Assembly (NCBI RefSeq): GCF_039533685.1
Contig: NZ_BAAATZ010000012.1
Coordinates: 62,001-126,000, forward strand
Origin: Actinocorallia aurantiaca
Lineage (GTDB): Bacteria; Actinomycetota; Actinomycetes; Streptosporangiales; Streptosporangiaceae
Direction of reading: 5' to 3'
DNA: 64,000 nucleotides
Each line of letters begins with the position of its first letter. Position 1 is the first letter of the stretch. Shown piece by piece: positions 17,930 to 26,507 of the stretch. The notes beneath the pieces were generated by a model, which was not told the DNA's origin, searched no databases, and saw only the letters and a program-made list of their open reading frames with translations. The position numbers and the translations under genes were made by a program.

Positions 17930-19419
17930 GCCTGCTCAACGCGCTGGCCCGGATGGAGGCGCTGCGGAGCGGCCGGGCGGTGCCGCTGGCCACCGTCCGG
18001 CACGTCCGGCTGGCCGAGCACCCCACGGTGCTGATCCCGCTGCGGCTGGCCGGGGAGGCCGCCGCGCCGCTGGCCGTGATGGCGGGCACCCGGCGCGAGG
18101 AGCCCCGGCTGTTCGTCGTGCCGCAGCCGCGCAACCGCGACCTGCGGTTCGCCTTCTTCACCGAGCTCGCCGGGGTGGTGCTGCGGGCCGTCGCAGGCGC
18201 CCAGGTCTCGGCCGAGACGCTGGAGATCAAGCGCGGCGAGCGCAAGGGCGAGACCTACCAGCGGTTCCTGGACGCGCCGCAGCTGCTGGTACCCAACCGC
18301 AACGGCATCGAGTTCCTGCGGCTCACCGGCCGCTCCACCCGCTTCCGCCAGACCGAGGGCGAATGGCCGGTGCCCGAGGAGGTGCCGCTGCTGGGCCGCT
18401 GGCTGACCTGGTTCGCCGACCGCTCGGACTACCCCGGCTCCAGCGTCCTGTGCGCGATGACCGACCTGCTGGCCCTGCACTGGGCGACCGGGCAGAGCCC
18501 GATGGAGGACGGCAACCTGGCCTCGCAGCTCGCCTGGATCGAGCCGCCGCAGGGGCGCACCGGCCTGGAGGCCTCGCTGGAGGCCGAGGACCCGCTGCTG
18601 CACCCGCCCGCAGGCCCCGCCACCGACCCTTCGTTCGACAACGAGGTGCTCGCGCCGCTGATCGCCGCCTACGACCTGGCCGAGGACGACGGCCCTGCCC
18701 GCGAGTTCGCCGCCGAACGCGTCGCCAAGGCGCTGTCCACCCAGCTCGAGCCGACCTGGGAGCTGATGTGGCGCGGGGTGGAGCTCTTGCGCTCCCTGCC
18801 CGAGGCGCCGAGCGTCCCCCAGCGGTTCGAGGGCGACCGCCAGTCCTTCACCACCTTCGAGGAGTCCATGGCCGAGGGCGCGCCGCAGGCCCGCAGGGAC
18901 GGGGCGGTCGCCGCCGCGCGGCGGCTGGCCTCGCTGGAGGGCGCCGCCTCCCGGTACGCCGTCCAGCGCGCCCTGGACGATCCGCTGGTGCTGGCCGAGC
19001 GCCGGCTGGCGGGTGAGGCCTTCCGCGGCGAGGTCGTGTGGACCGATCCGGAGAACGTCAATGAGAAGGGGCTGCGTCGTCCGCTGGTGCAGATCGCCAC
19101 CGACGACAGGCTGCGCGTGGAGCCCGGCAAGATCGTGCACAACGCCGCGCGCACCCAGAAGGCCGAGGTGCTGGAGGTGTCGAAGGGCGAGATCCTGCTG
19201 CGCATCGAGAACGGCATGGGCAACTCCCGCAAGCCCAACCCGGGCTCGGTCCCCGAACCCGGCGACCGGATGTGCTTCACCACCTTCACCGACGAGTTCC
19301 GGCCCTCGGCGAACCTGCCCGATCCGGAGGAGACGCCCTGGACGCACGGCGGGCCGCCCGAGGCGTACGAGCCGCCGAACGAGACGACCGCCGAGGAGAT
19401 GAGCCATGAGTCAGCCTGA
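17926..19419 (+). CDS. unknown protein between nuclease and helicase, possible helicase accessory domain
   Basis: The 497-aa product starts at an ATG overlapping the previous TGA. It has no Walker or nuclease motif. The N-terminal 200 residues are mixed alpha/beta (LRLAGEAAAPLAVMAG, then LEIKRGERKGETYQRFL). The C-terminal part (about 345-460: VLEVSKGEILLRIENGMGN, then VPEPGDRMCFTTF) has the look of a small beta-barrel. In Upf1/Dna2-type SF1B helicases a beta-barrel lies just before the Walker A domain. Here that domain is in the next gene, with which this gene overlaps by 14 nt. I therefore infer a helicase accessory subunit; the family is unknown to me. Confidence 0.72.
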   Translation: MSLLNALARMEALRSGRAVPLATVRHVRLAEHPTVLIPLRLAGEAAAPLAVMAGTRREEPRLFVVPQPRNRDLRFAFFTELAGVVLRAVAGAQVSAETLEIKRGERKGETYQRFLDAPQLLVPNRNGIEFLRLTGRSTRFRQTEGEWPVPEEVPLLGRWLTWFADRSDYPGSSVLCAMTDLLALHWATGQSPMEDGNLASQLAWIEPPQGRTGLEASLEAEDPLLHPPAGPATDPSFDNEVLAPLIAAYDLAEDDGPAREFAAERVAKALSTQLEPTWELMWRGVELLRSLPEAPSVPQRFEGDRQSFTTFEESMAEGAPQARRDGAVAAARRLASLEGAASRYAVQRALDDPLVLAERRLAGEAFRGEVVWTDPENVNEKGLRRPLVQIATDDRLRVEPGKIVHNAARTQKAEVLEVSKGEILLRIENGMGNSRKPNPGSVPEPGDRMCFTTFTDEFRPSANLPDPEETPWTHGGPPEAYEPPNETTAEEMSHESA

Positions 19420-20710
19420 GTCGTCGCCCGGCGCGCGGGCCGACGCCGTCGTCTCGGACGTCCTGGCGCTCCTGACCGGCGGCGAGCACCGCGGCGTCGT
19501 CGTGGACTCCCCTCCCGGCGCGGGCAAGTCCACCCTGGTGGTGCGGGCCACCCTGCACCTGACGGACGCCGGGGAACGGCTGATGATCGTGGCGCAGACC
19601 AACGAGCAGGTCGACGACCTCATCGAGCGGTTGTGCGCCAAGGCCCCCGAGCTGGTGATCGGCCGCCTGTCGGCCGGGGACTACCAGCCCAGCGACCGGG
19701 TGAAGCGGCCGAACGTGCTGGTCAGCCCGAAGTCCGAGCCGCTGGCGGGGGCGCCGGTCGTCATCGCGACCGCCGCCAAGTGGGCGACGCTCGGCGACGG
19801 CACCTGGCCGTGGGCGATCATCGACGAGGCGTACCAGATGCGTTCGGACGCGCTGCTGCGCATCGCCTGCCGGTTCGAGCGCGCGCTGTTCGTGGGCGAC
19901 CCCGGGCAGCTCGACCCGTTCTCGACCGTGGACGCCGAACGCTGGGCGGGCCAGTCCTGGGACCCCACCCAGTCGGCGGTGTCGGTGCTGCTGGCGCACA
20001 ATCCCGAACTGCCGGTGCTTCGGCTGCCGGTGTCGTGGCGGCTGCCCGCGTCGGCGGCGCCGGTGGTGTCGGACGCGTTCTACCCCTACACGCCCTTCGA
20101 GTCCGGCACCGGGCCCGGCGACCGGCTGCTGGGCTTCGGGGCCAGGGGCATGGGCGCCCACGACGACGTGCTGGACATCGCGGCGGCTTCCGGGTGGGGG
20201 CTGTACGAGCTGCCGGCGCGGCACACCATCAGGACGGACTCCGAGGCGGTGGAGGCGACCGCGGCGCTGGCCGTCCGGGTGCTGCAGCGCGGCGCGGTGG
20301 CCGTCTCCGGCGGCGAGGAGTCCCCGGTGACGGCCGAGCGGATCGCGGTCGGCGCGGCCCACCGCGACCAGGTCGCGGCCGTCAAGCAGCTGCTGCGCGG
20401 CACCGGGATCACGGTGGACACCGCCAACCGGCTGCAGGGCCGCGAGTACGACGTGACGGTCGTCCTGCACCCGCTGTCGGGCCGGCGTGACGCGACCGAG
20501 TTCCACCTGCAGGCCGGACGGCTGTGCGTGCTCGCCTCCCGGCACCGGCACGCCTGCCTGGTGGTGGCGCGGGCCGGGATCCCGGAGCTGCTGGACGCCC
20601 ATCCCTCGACCGGGCCGGTCCACCTGGGCGTCCCGATCAAGTTCCCGGACGGCTGGGAGGCCAACCAGTCGGTGCTCGCCCATCTGGAGTCCTACAAGGT
20701 CTCCGTCTGA
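19406..20710 (+). CDS. superfamily 1 (Upf1/Dna2-like) helicase
   Basis: The 434-aa product carries an almost minimal SF1 core: motif I SPPGAGKST (35-43), motif Ia IVAQTNEQVDDL, motif II IIDEAYQ (138-144), motif III VGDPGQLDP (163-171), motif IV LRLPVSWRLP, motif V TANRLQGREYDVTVV, and motif VI QAGRLCVLASRHRHACLVV. The DEAY/DExQ pattern and the GREYDVTVV motif fit the Upf1-like SF1B group. It lacks the nuclease and beta-barrel domains that Dna2-type enzymes carry, but the two upstream genes encode a nuclease and a candidate barrel. A cobalamin riboswitch begins 18 nt later for a separate unit. Confidence 0.85.
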   Translation: MSQPESSPGARADAVVSDVLALLTGGEHRGVVVDSPPGAGKSTLVVRATLHLTDAGERLMIVAQTNEQVDDLIERLCAKAPELVIGRLSAGDYQPSDRVKRPNVLVSPKSEPLAGAPVVIATAAKWATLGDGTWPWAIIDEAYQMRSDALLRIACRFERALFVGDPGQLDPFSTVDAERWAGQSWDPTQSAVSVLLAHNPELPVLRLPVSWRLPASAAPVVSDAFYPYTPFESGTGPGDRLLGFGARGMGAHDDVLDIAAASGWGLYELPARHTIRTDSEAVEATAALAVRVLQRGAVAVSGGEESPVTAERIAVGAAHRDQVAAVKQLLRGTGITVDTANRLQGREYDVTVVLHPLSGRRDATEFHLQAGRLCVLASRHRHACLVVARAGIPELLDAHPSTGPVHLGVPIKFPDGWEANQSVLAHLESYKVSV

Positions 20711-20727
20711 GGGATTTCCGCAGGCTG

Positions 20728-20912
20728 ATACGGTTCAGCCGCGCATGGGAGCGAAGTCCGGTGAGATTCCGGCGCTGTCCCGCAACTGTGGTGGTCCTTC
20801 GAGGGCCCTAGCCAGGACGCCTTCCGCGCGCGCGACGAACCGGCCCTCGAGGAAGGGCGAGCCGTCCCTTCCCGGACACGCTCTCCTTCCCCGGGGTCCC
20901 CCCTACGGAAGG
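20728..20912 (+). promoter_or_regulatory. cobalamin (B12) riboswitch
   Basis: The aptamer core is recognisable: GGGAGCGAAGTCCGGTGAG, ATTCCGGCGCTGTCCCGCAACTG, then AGCCAGGACGCC. Downstream, GGAAGGG (20851-20857) can pair with CCCTTCC (20866-20872). CCTTCC (20885-20890) can pair with the ribosome site GGAAGG (20907-20912) of btuF. This predicts ligand-dependent masking of the Shine-Dalgarno, i.e. translational control. The regulated operon imports and recycles corrinoids, which fits. Confidence 0.9.
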
Positions 20913-20920
20913 TTGTGAAG

Positions 20921-21832
20921 ATGCGGCGCTTCATCGGCGCGCTCCTGCTCCTCGTCCCGCTGGCCGCGGGCTGCGGGGGCTCCTCCAACGACACGGACGG
21001 CGCGGACCGTCCGGCCACCGGATCCCTGACCGTCGAGGCCGCCAACGGCCCGGTCACCCTCCCCTCCCCCGCGAAGCGCATCGTCTCGCTCTCCCCCACC
21101 GGGACCGAGATGCTGTTCGCGATCGGCGCGGGCGAGCAGGTCGTCGCGGTCGACGACTACTCCACCTACCCGGAGGAGGCGCCGCGCACGAAGCTGTCGG
21201 GCTACCAGCCGAACGCCGAGGCCATCGCCGGGTACGAGCCCGACCTCGTGCTCGTCTCCGACGACCAGGGCGGCATCCTGGCCGCTCTGGAGAAGCTGAA
21301 GATCCCGGTCCTGCACGAGCCGGCCGCCGTGAAGATCGACGACTCCTACGACCAGCTCGTCGACCTGGGCGTCGCGACCGGGCACGAGAAGGAGGCCTCC
21401 GACGTCGTCGCGGACATGAAGAAGCGCATCGACGACGCGGTGAAGGCCGCGCCGGACGGTTCGGACCTCACCTACTACCACGAGCTGGACACGAGCATGT
21501 ACACGGTGACGTCCAAGACGTTCGTCGGCGGGGTCTACTCCCTGTTCGGACTGCAGAACGTCGCCGACAAGGCCGACAAGCAGGGCAGCGGGTACCCGCA
21601 GCTGTCCGCCGAGTCCCTGCTCAAGGACGACCCGAAGCTCATCTTCATGTCCCACCCCAAGGGCACCGGCGAATCGCCGGAGAGCGCCGCGAAGCGTCCT
21701 GGATGGGCGGGTCTGACCGCGGTCAAGGAGGGGAACGTGTTCGCCCTGGAGGACGACGTCGCCTCCCGCTGGGGTCCGCGCCTGCCCGACCTGGTGGAGG
21801 ACATCTCCGAAGCCGTCAAGCGGGCGGCCTGA
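20921..21832 (+). CDS. btuF: cobalamin/corrinoid ABC transporter substrate-binding lipoprotein
   Basis: This is about 303 aa. The ATG at 20921 is 8 nt after GGAAGG; a GTG at 20915 would be only 2 nt from it. The N-terminus is a lipoprotein signal with lipobox LAAGC. The mature protein follows the BtuF/FepB periplasmic-binding fold: IVSLSPTGTEMLFAIGAGEQVV, YEPDLVLVSD, and TYYHELDTSMYTVTSKTFVG. It should present cobalamin or cobinamide to the permease encoded 4 nt downstream. The riboswitch upstream makes a B12-type ligand far more likely than a siderophore. Confidence 0.9.
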   Translation: MRRFIGALLLLVPLAAGCGGSSNDTDGADRPATGSLTVEAANGPVTLPSPAKRIVSLSPTGTEMLFAIGAGEQVVAVDDYSTYPEEAPRTKLSGYQPNAEAIAGYEPDLVLVSDDQGGILAALEKLKIPVLHEPAAVKIDDSYDQLVDLGVATGHEKEASDVVADMKKRIDDAVKAAPDGSDLTYYHELDTSMYTVTSKTFVGGVYSLFGLQNVADKADKQGSGYPQLSAESLLKDDPKLIFMSHPKGTGESPESAAKRPGWAGLTAVKEGNVFALEDDVASRWGPRLPDLVEDISEAVKRAA

Positions 21833-21836
21833 CCGC

Positions 21837-22895
21837 ATGAAGGTCCGCCCGCGGCCGCACGCCTCCGTGCCGCCGTCCGCCGCCGCGTCCCCGGCGAGGG
21901 CGCGGCTCCGGCCGGTCCCCCTGGCCGTCGCGGTGGTGCTGCTGCTGGGCTCCATGGCGGCGGGCCTGCTGGCCGGCGCCGTCTCCCTGCCGCCCGGCGA
22001 GGTGCTGCGCACGGTCCTCGGCCTGGACACCGGCCTGTCGCCCATGGAGCACGCGCTGCTGGTCGAGCTCCGGCTGCCGCGCGTGCTCCTGGGCGCGCTG
22101 GTCGGCGGGCTGCTGGCGGTCGCGGGCGCCGGCTACCAGGGGGTGCTGCGCAACCCCCTGGCCGACCCGTACCTGCTGGGCGCCTCCTCGGGGGCGGGCC
22201 TCGGCGCCACCCTGGTGATCGTCCACCTGCCGGTGCCCGCCTCCGTGGGGGTGCCGCTGGCGGCGTTCACCGGGGCGCTGACGGGCGTCGCCCTGGCCTA
22301 CGCGCTGGGCAAGGCGGCCGGGCCCGGCACCGGAACCCTGATCCTGGCCGGGGTCGCGGTCTCCTCGTTCCTGTCGGCGGCACAGACCTTCGTCCAGCAG
22401 GCCGGGGTCGACGAGCTCGAACGCGTCTACTCGTGGATCCTGGGCGGGCTGTCCGGGGCGTCCTGGAACGCCCTCTGGATGGTCCTCCCCTACGCCGCGG
22501 TGTCGACGGGCGTGCTGCTGGTGCACGGCCGGCTGCTGGACGTGCTGGCCGTCGGCGACGACGAGGCGTCCTCCCTGGGGGTGAACGCCTCCGGGATCCG
22601 GCTCGTGGTGCTGACGGCCGCGTCGCTGGCCACCGCCTCGGCCGTGGCGGTCAGCGGGCTCATCGGGTTCGTGGGCATCGTGGTGCCGCACGCGGTCCGG
22701 CGGCTGGCGGGCGGGTCCTACCGCACGCTGCTGCCGCTGTCCCTGCTGGCCGGCGGCGCCTTCCTGGTCCTGGCCGACCTGCTGGCCCGGACCCTGCTCT
22801 CGCCGGGCGAACTGCCGCTCGGCGTGGTCACCGCGTTCATCGGCACCCCGTTCTTCCTCATGGTGCTGCGGTCCACCCGGGGCAGGGCCTCATGA
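21837..22895 (+). CDS. btuC: cobalamin ABC transporter permease (FecCD family)
   Basis: The 352-aa polytopic protein fits the FecCD/BtuC family with about nine to ten membrane spans. Motifs include RLPRVLLGALVGGLLAVAGAGYQG, NPLADPYLLGASSGAG and GLIGFVGIVVPHAVRRL, the last being the ATPase-coupling loop region. It starts directly after btuF, and its stop overlaps the ATG of the ATPase gene by 4 nt. Confidence 0.93.
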   Translation: MKVRPRPHASVPPSAAASPARARLRPVPLAVAVVLLLGSMAAGLLAGAVSLPPGEVLRTVLGLDTGLSPMEHALLVELRLPRVLLGALVGGLLAVAGAGYQGVLRNPLADPYLLGASSGAGLGATLVIVHLPVPASVGVPLAAFTGALTGVALAYALGKAAGPGTGTLILAGVAVSSFLSAAQTFVQQAGVDELERVYSWILGGLSGASWNALWMVLPYAAVSTGVLLVHGRLLDVLAVGDDEASSLGVNASGIRLVVLTAASLATASAVAVSGLIGFVGIVVPHAVRRLAGGSYRTLLPLSLLAGGAFLVLADLLARTLLSPGELPLGVVTAFIGTPFFLMVLRSTRGRAS

Positions 22896-23653
22896 TCGCG
22901 GTGGAGGGCCTCGGGGTGCTGCGGGACGGCAGGCCCGTGCTGCGCGAGGTCGGGCTGAGCGCGGGCGAGGGCTCCTGGACCGCGGTGATCGGCCCGAACG
23001 GGGCGGGCAAGTCGACGCTGCTCCAGGCGATCGCCGGACTGCTGCCCCACACCGGGCACGTCCGGCTGAACGGGCGAAAGGGGCTGCGCGGCCGGGAGCG
23101 CGCGCGCACCGTCGCCTACGCCCCGCAGAACCCCGTGCTGCCCGAGGACCTGACCGTCTTCGACTACACGCTGCTGGGCCGCTCCCCCCACATCCCCTAC
23201 CTGGGGCGGGAGCGAACCGCCGACCGGGAGGTCGCCGGACGGGCTCTGCGCCGGCTGGACCTGGAGGAGTTCGCCGGGCGGCGGCTGGGCCGGATGTCGG
23301 GCGGGGAGCGGCAGCGGGTGGTGCTGGCCCGCGCCCTGGCGCAGGAGGCGCCGATCCTGCTGCTGGACGAGCCGACCACCGCGCTGGACCTGGGTCACCA
23401 GCAGCAGGTCCTGGAACTCCTGGACGAACTTCGCGTCACCGAGGGATTGACCGTGATCACCACCCTGCACGACCTGGGCATGGCGGGCCGGTACGCCGAC
23501 ACGCTGGTGCTCGTCTCCGGCGGCCGGGTCGCCGCCTCGGGCCCGCCCGCCGAGGTCCTCACCGCCGAACTGGTCGGCGCCCACTTCGGCGCCCGGGTGA
23601 GCGTGGCCGCCGGACCCGACGGGCGGCCCGTGCTCTCGCTGGAGCGGCCGTGA
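22892..23653 (+). CDS. btuD: cobalamin ABC transporter ATP-binding protein
   Basis: This 253-aa ABC ATPase starts at the ATG at 22892 (ATGA overlap); longer open frame upstream is not used. Motifs are Walker A GPNGAGKS, Q-loop YAPQNPVLP, signature MSGGERQRV, Walker B ILLLDEPTTALD and H-loop TTLHD. It powers the BtuC permease. The stop overlaps the GTG of cbiZ (GTGA). Confidence 0.94.
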   Translation: MIAVEGLGVLRDGRPVLREVGLSAGEGSWTAVIGPNGAGKSTLLQAIAGLLPHTGHVRLNGRKGLRGRERARTVAYAPQNPVLPEDLTVFDYTLLGRSPHIPYLGRERTADREVAGRALRRLDLEEFAGRRLGRMSGGERQRVVLARALAQEAPILLLDEPTTALDLGHQQQVLELLDELRVTEGLTVITTLHDLGMAGRYADTLVLVSGGRVAASGPPAEVLTAELVGAHFGARVSVAAGPDGRPVLSLERP

Positions 23654-24333
23654 GGATCGACACGGTGTGGCGCGCCGAGGCGGGCGGCGAGCTCCCCGCG
23701 CTGGTATGGCGGCCCGGCCTCCGCAAGGTGATCTCCTCGGGGATGCTCGGCGGCGGGATCGGCACGGCCGGGTGGGTGCTCAACGCCCAGGTGCCCGGCG
23801 GCTACTCGCGTATGGACCCCGTGGCCCACCTGCGGGAACTCGCCGAGCGGTTCGGCCTGGACGGACCGGGCGTGGGGCTGCTGACCGCCGCCGAGGTGCG
23901 CGCCTTCCGGCAGGGCCGCGACGGGGGCGTCTCCGCGACGGCGACCGTCGGGCTGCGGGTGCCCACCTGGGCCGCCTCGCCCGAGGGCAGGCCCGACCCC
24001 GTCCTGGCTCCGACCGTGCCCGAGCAGTTCCGGCCGGGCACGATCAACATCGTCGTCTCGGTCCCCGTCGCGCTCGACGACGCGGCTCTGGTGAACGCGG
24101 TCATGACCGCGACCGAGGCCAAGACCCAGGCGCTGCTGGAGGCCGGGTACGACTGCTCGGGCACGGCCAGCGACGCCGTCTGCGTCGCCGCCGGTCCCCG
24201 GGGCGCGCCCGAGCCGTTCGCCGGGCCCCGGTCGGTGTGGGGCGCGCGGATCGCGCGGGCCGTCCACGCGGCGGTCCTCGCGGGGGCCCGCGACTACACC
24301 CGGCGGCTGGAGGCGGGACCTTCTTCCCCATGA
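23650..24333 (+). CDS. cbiZ: adenosylcobinamide amidohydrolase
   Basis: The 227-aa product matches the CbiZ family: KVISSGMLGGGIGTAGWVLNAQ, then SRMDPVAHL, GVGLLTAAEV, GTINIVVSVP, and the conserved ATEAKTQALLEAGYDCSGTASD. CbiZ cleaves the aminopropanol side chain of imported (pseudo)cobinamides to give adenosylcobyric acid, allowing the corrinoid to be rebuilt into cobalamin. Its place as the last gene of the riboswitch-controlled btuFCD operon implies salvage of environmental corrinoids. Confidence 0.92.
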   Translation: MRIDTVWRAEAGGELPALVWRPGLRKVISSGMLGGGIGTAGWVLNAQVPGGYSRMDPVAHLRELAERFGLDGPGVGLLTAAEVRAFRQGRDGGVSATATVGLRVPTWAASPEGRPDPVLAPTVPEQFRPGTINIVVSVPVALDDAALVNAVMTATEAKTQALLEAGYDCSGTASDAVCVAAGPRGAPEPFAGPRSVWGARIARAVHAAVLAGARDYTRRLEAGPSSP

Positions 24334-24412
24334 AATCTCCGGGAATTGGGTTAAAGTCAGGCCAAGAGGATCAAGAGGATCCTCCCGGGATTCCCAGAGG
24401 TCGAGGAGCGCC

Positions 24413-25525
24413 ATGACCATCGCCCTGGTTCTGCTCTGCGTGGCAGTCGGGGTCCTGGAGCTGTACGCCGGGCGGCAGGCCAAGTACCAGACCGAGGCCT
24501 TCGTCAACCGGGTGAAGGAGTTGCACTCGCTGGTCAGGCGGCAGAACCAGACCCTGGAGAGCACCGGGAAGCAGCTGACCGAGGAGCTCGGCGAGGTCAG
24601 GCAGCGGCTGCTGCCCGGCCTGGACCTGCGGGTGCACCAGCACGGCGGGCGCATCGACGAGCTCGCCGCCCTGCTGCACCGCACGGAGGAGTACATCCGC
24701 GCCCAGGCCATCCGGCTGCACGAGCTGGAGAAGCAGCGCGAGGCCCTGGCCGAGCTGCGCGGCAGGCTCGCCGACATGGAGAGCACCTCCTTCCCCGTCG
24801 CGGTCCCGGCGATCGCGGGCCAGGGCCCATCCGACACCAGGGTGGAGGCCGCGCTCACCCGGATCGCCGACCTCGAGCACAACCGCGCCCAGATGCTCGG
24901 CCTCCAACGCGACCTGTCCCAGGCGCTGGAGGAGGTCGAGGGGGTCGTCGCCGACCTGCTGCACCACACCTCCGGCGAGCTCGACCGCGCCATCACCGCC
25001 ACCCTGGAGCCGGGCACCGCGCCGATCACCACGGTGGGCGGCTCGCTCATGTGCGCCGACCCGGCGCTGCGCGACGTCCTGGCCGACGTCTACGAGCGGT
25101 GTGTGGAGGGCAGCGGCCTGAGCGTGCAGTTCAAGACGGTCGAGGACAGGCTCACCCGCTACTACCTGACCGGCCGGGTCCTGGAGGAGCTGGGCGGCGG
25201 TTACACCGCGCTGCTCATCTCGCTGACCATGGACGTCGGCTCGCCGTCGCTGCGCCGCAGGCTGCCCAGCGACGAGTCGTCGGTGAAGGCGCTGCTGCGC
25301 GCCCTGCACGAGTCCGCGGGGGCGGTGGCCCGGCTCGGGCCGCTGGTGGTCAGCCGCACCCCCGACGCCCTGGTGTGCGCGGTGCTCACCCACTCCCAGA
25401 GCATGGAGTTCGACCGGCACGACCTCCTGTCCGACCCGGCGGGGACCACCGCCCGGCTACGGGGGCTGCCGGTGCATCAGTTCTGGGACCTGACGGCCTG
25501 GGCGGGCCGGCCCGCCGCCGGGTAG
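24413..25525 (+). CDS. membrane-anchored coiled-coil protein, unknown function
   Basis: The 370-aa product has a single N-terminal membrane span (IALVLLCVAVGVLEL). A long coiled coil follows at about 20-185 (RVKELHSLVRRQNQTLESTG onward, RIADLEHNRAQMLGLQRDLS). A globular C-terminal domain of about 185 residues ends it (YYLTGRVLEELGGGYTALLIS, ARLGPLVVSRTPDALVCAVLT). The ATG is 5 nt after GAGGAG. I do not recognise the C-terminal domain. The 3' end overlaps the convergent gene at 25477 by 49 bp. Confidence 0.78.
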   Translation: MTIALVLLCVAVGVLELYAGRQAKYQTEAFVNRVKELHSLVRRQNQTLESTGKQLTEELGEVRQRLLPGLDLRVHQHGGRIDELAALLHRTEEYIRAQAIRLHELEKQREALAELRGRLADMESTSFPVAVPAIAGQGPSDTRVEAALTRIADLEHNRAQMLGLQRDLSQALEEVEGVVADLLHHTSGELDRAITATLEPGTAPITTVGGSLMCADPALRDVLADVYERCVEGSGLSVQFKTVEDRLTRYYLTGRVLEELGGGYTALLISLTMDVGSPSLRRRLPSDESSVKALLRALHESAGAVARLGPLVVSRTPDALVCAVLTHSQSMEFDRHDLLSDPAGTTARLRGLPVHQFWDLTAWAGRPAAG

Positions 25526-26142
25526 GCCTGGACGCTCACCGTCCCGCCGCTCCCGTCCTCCCGGCCGGCTCCGCCGCCCCTCTCCAGCCTGACCAGCAGC
25601 CGCGCCACCGGCCCGCCGGTCGCGGGGTCGAGCTCGACGCACAGCCCGAACCCGTGCTCGGGGTCGAGGAAGACCACGTCCCGCAGCGCCCCGGCGGCCC
25701 GTACGGCGGGGCCGGCCGAGTCGGCGTCCTCGGGGTCGTAGAGGGTCTCGTAGATCAGTCTGCGGGCGTACCGGACGAGCGAACCAGCGTCCACGACCCG
25801 GCTGCCCACGGCGCCCACCGGCCCCGCGATGGCGATGCCGATGACGCCGCCGCCCTCGCCGCGCACGAAGATCTCCCGTTCGGTCCTCCCCCGGACGGGC
25901 TCCCTGCGCACCTGGAGCCCGAAGCCCGCGCCGTCGACGAGGACCGGCACGGGGAAGGGCGCGGGGCGGTCGGAGACCCGGACCTCGCCCGGGGTCACGG
26001 TGTAGCCCGGAAGATACAGTTGCAGCCCCTTGACCAGGAGCTTCCACACCGCCCGGCCCGACAATTCGGTACGGAACCCTTCCTCTCCCGACGCCCTCGA
26101 AGAACCGAAACCACTGGCCGACACATGACCCATGGTCACCAT
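25477..26142 (-). CDS. hypothetical protein
   Basis: The 221-aa product is beta-rich and acidic, with segments LLVKGLQLYLPGYTVTPGEVR, GFGLQVRREPVRGRTEREIF and GGVIGIAIAGPVGAVG. It has no signal peptide. The Ser/Gly-rich N-terminus may be over-extended; MGHVSASG at 26133 is an alternative start. The 3' end runs 49 bp antisense into the end of the convergent coiled-coil gene. I do not recognise a family. Confidence 0.65.
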   Translation of the reverse strand: MVTMGHVSASGFGSSRASGEEGFRTELSGRAVWKLLVKGLQLYLPGYTVTPGEVRVSDRPAPFPVPVLVDGAGFGLQVRREPVRGRTEREIFVRGEGGGVIGIAIAGPVGAVGSRVVDAGSLVRYARRLIYETLYDPEDADSAGPAVRAAGALRDVVFLDPEHGFGLCVELDPATGGPVARLLVRLERGGGAGREDGSGGTVSVQAYPAAGRPAQAVRSQN

Positions 26143-26236
26143 CGTGGGGTCGTGAACCGTTTCCGCACAAGACTTTCCGGAACGCTCCGAGGAACGGAGA
26201 AACCTTCCCCGGACGTTCCGGCCCGCCTCGCGCGGG

Positions 26237-26449
26237 CTACTCCCGGCCGCGCACCCGCAGGCCTGCCAGCAGTTTCGCGGTGGCCCGCGCCACCTCCTCC
26301 ACCGCCTCGTCGAAGGCCTCGGCGTTGTGGGCGGCGGGGCTGCGGAACCCGGAGATCTTTCTCACATACTGCAGGGCCGCCGCCCGCACGTCCTCATCGG
26401 TGACTTCTTCGGCGTAAGGCGGTCGCAGCGTCTTGATGCTTCTGCACAT
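26237..26449 (-). CDS. DUF2277 family protein
   Basis: The 70-aa product is a textbook DUF2277 sequence: MCRSIKTLRPPYAEEVT, then EDVRAAALQYVRKISGFR, then AFDEAVEEVARATAKLL. The family is small, alpha-helical and of unknown function, widespread in actinobacteria. The N-terminal MCRSIK with its conserved Cys is diagnostic. It is divergent from the GNAT gene at 26508. Confidence 0.93.
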   Translation of the reverse strand: MCRSIKTLRPPYAEEVTDEDVRAAALQYVRKISGFRSPAAHNAEAFDEAVEEVARATAKLLAGLRVRGRE

Positions 26450-26495
26450 ATCCCCATCATCGGCTAATCGAATGCGCGGTGTGGTGCTTCCCGCC

Positions 26496-26501
26496 TACGG
26501 T
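26496..26501 (+). promoter_or_regulatory. -10 box TACGGT, leaderless start for the GNAT gene
   Basis: TACGGT followed by 6 nt and the ATG at 26508, without a ribosome site. It has the same spacing as at 6691, 11692 and 37396. Confidence 0.45.
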
Positions 26502-26507
26502 TCGATC

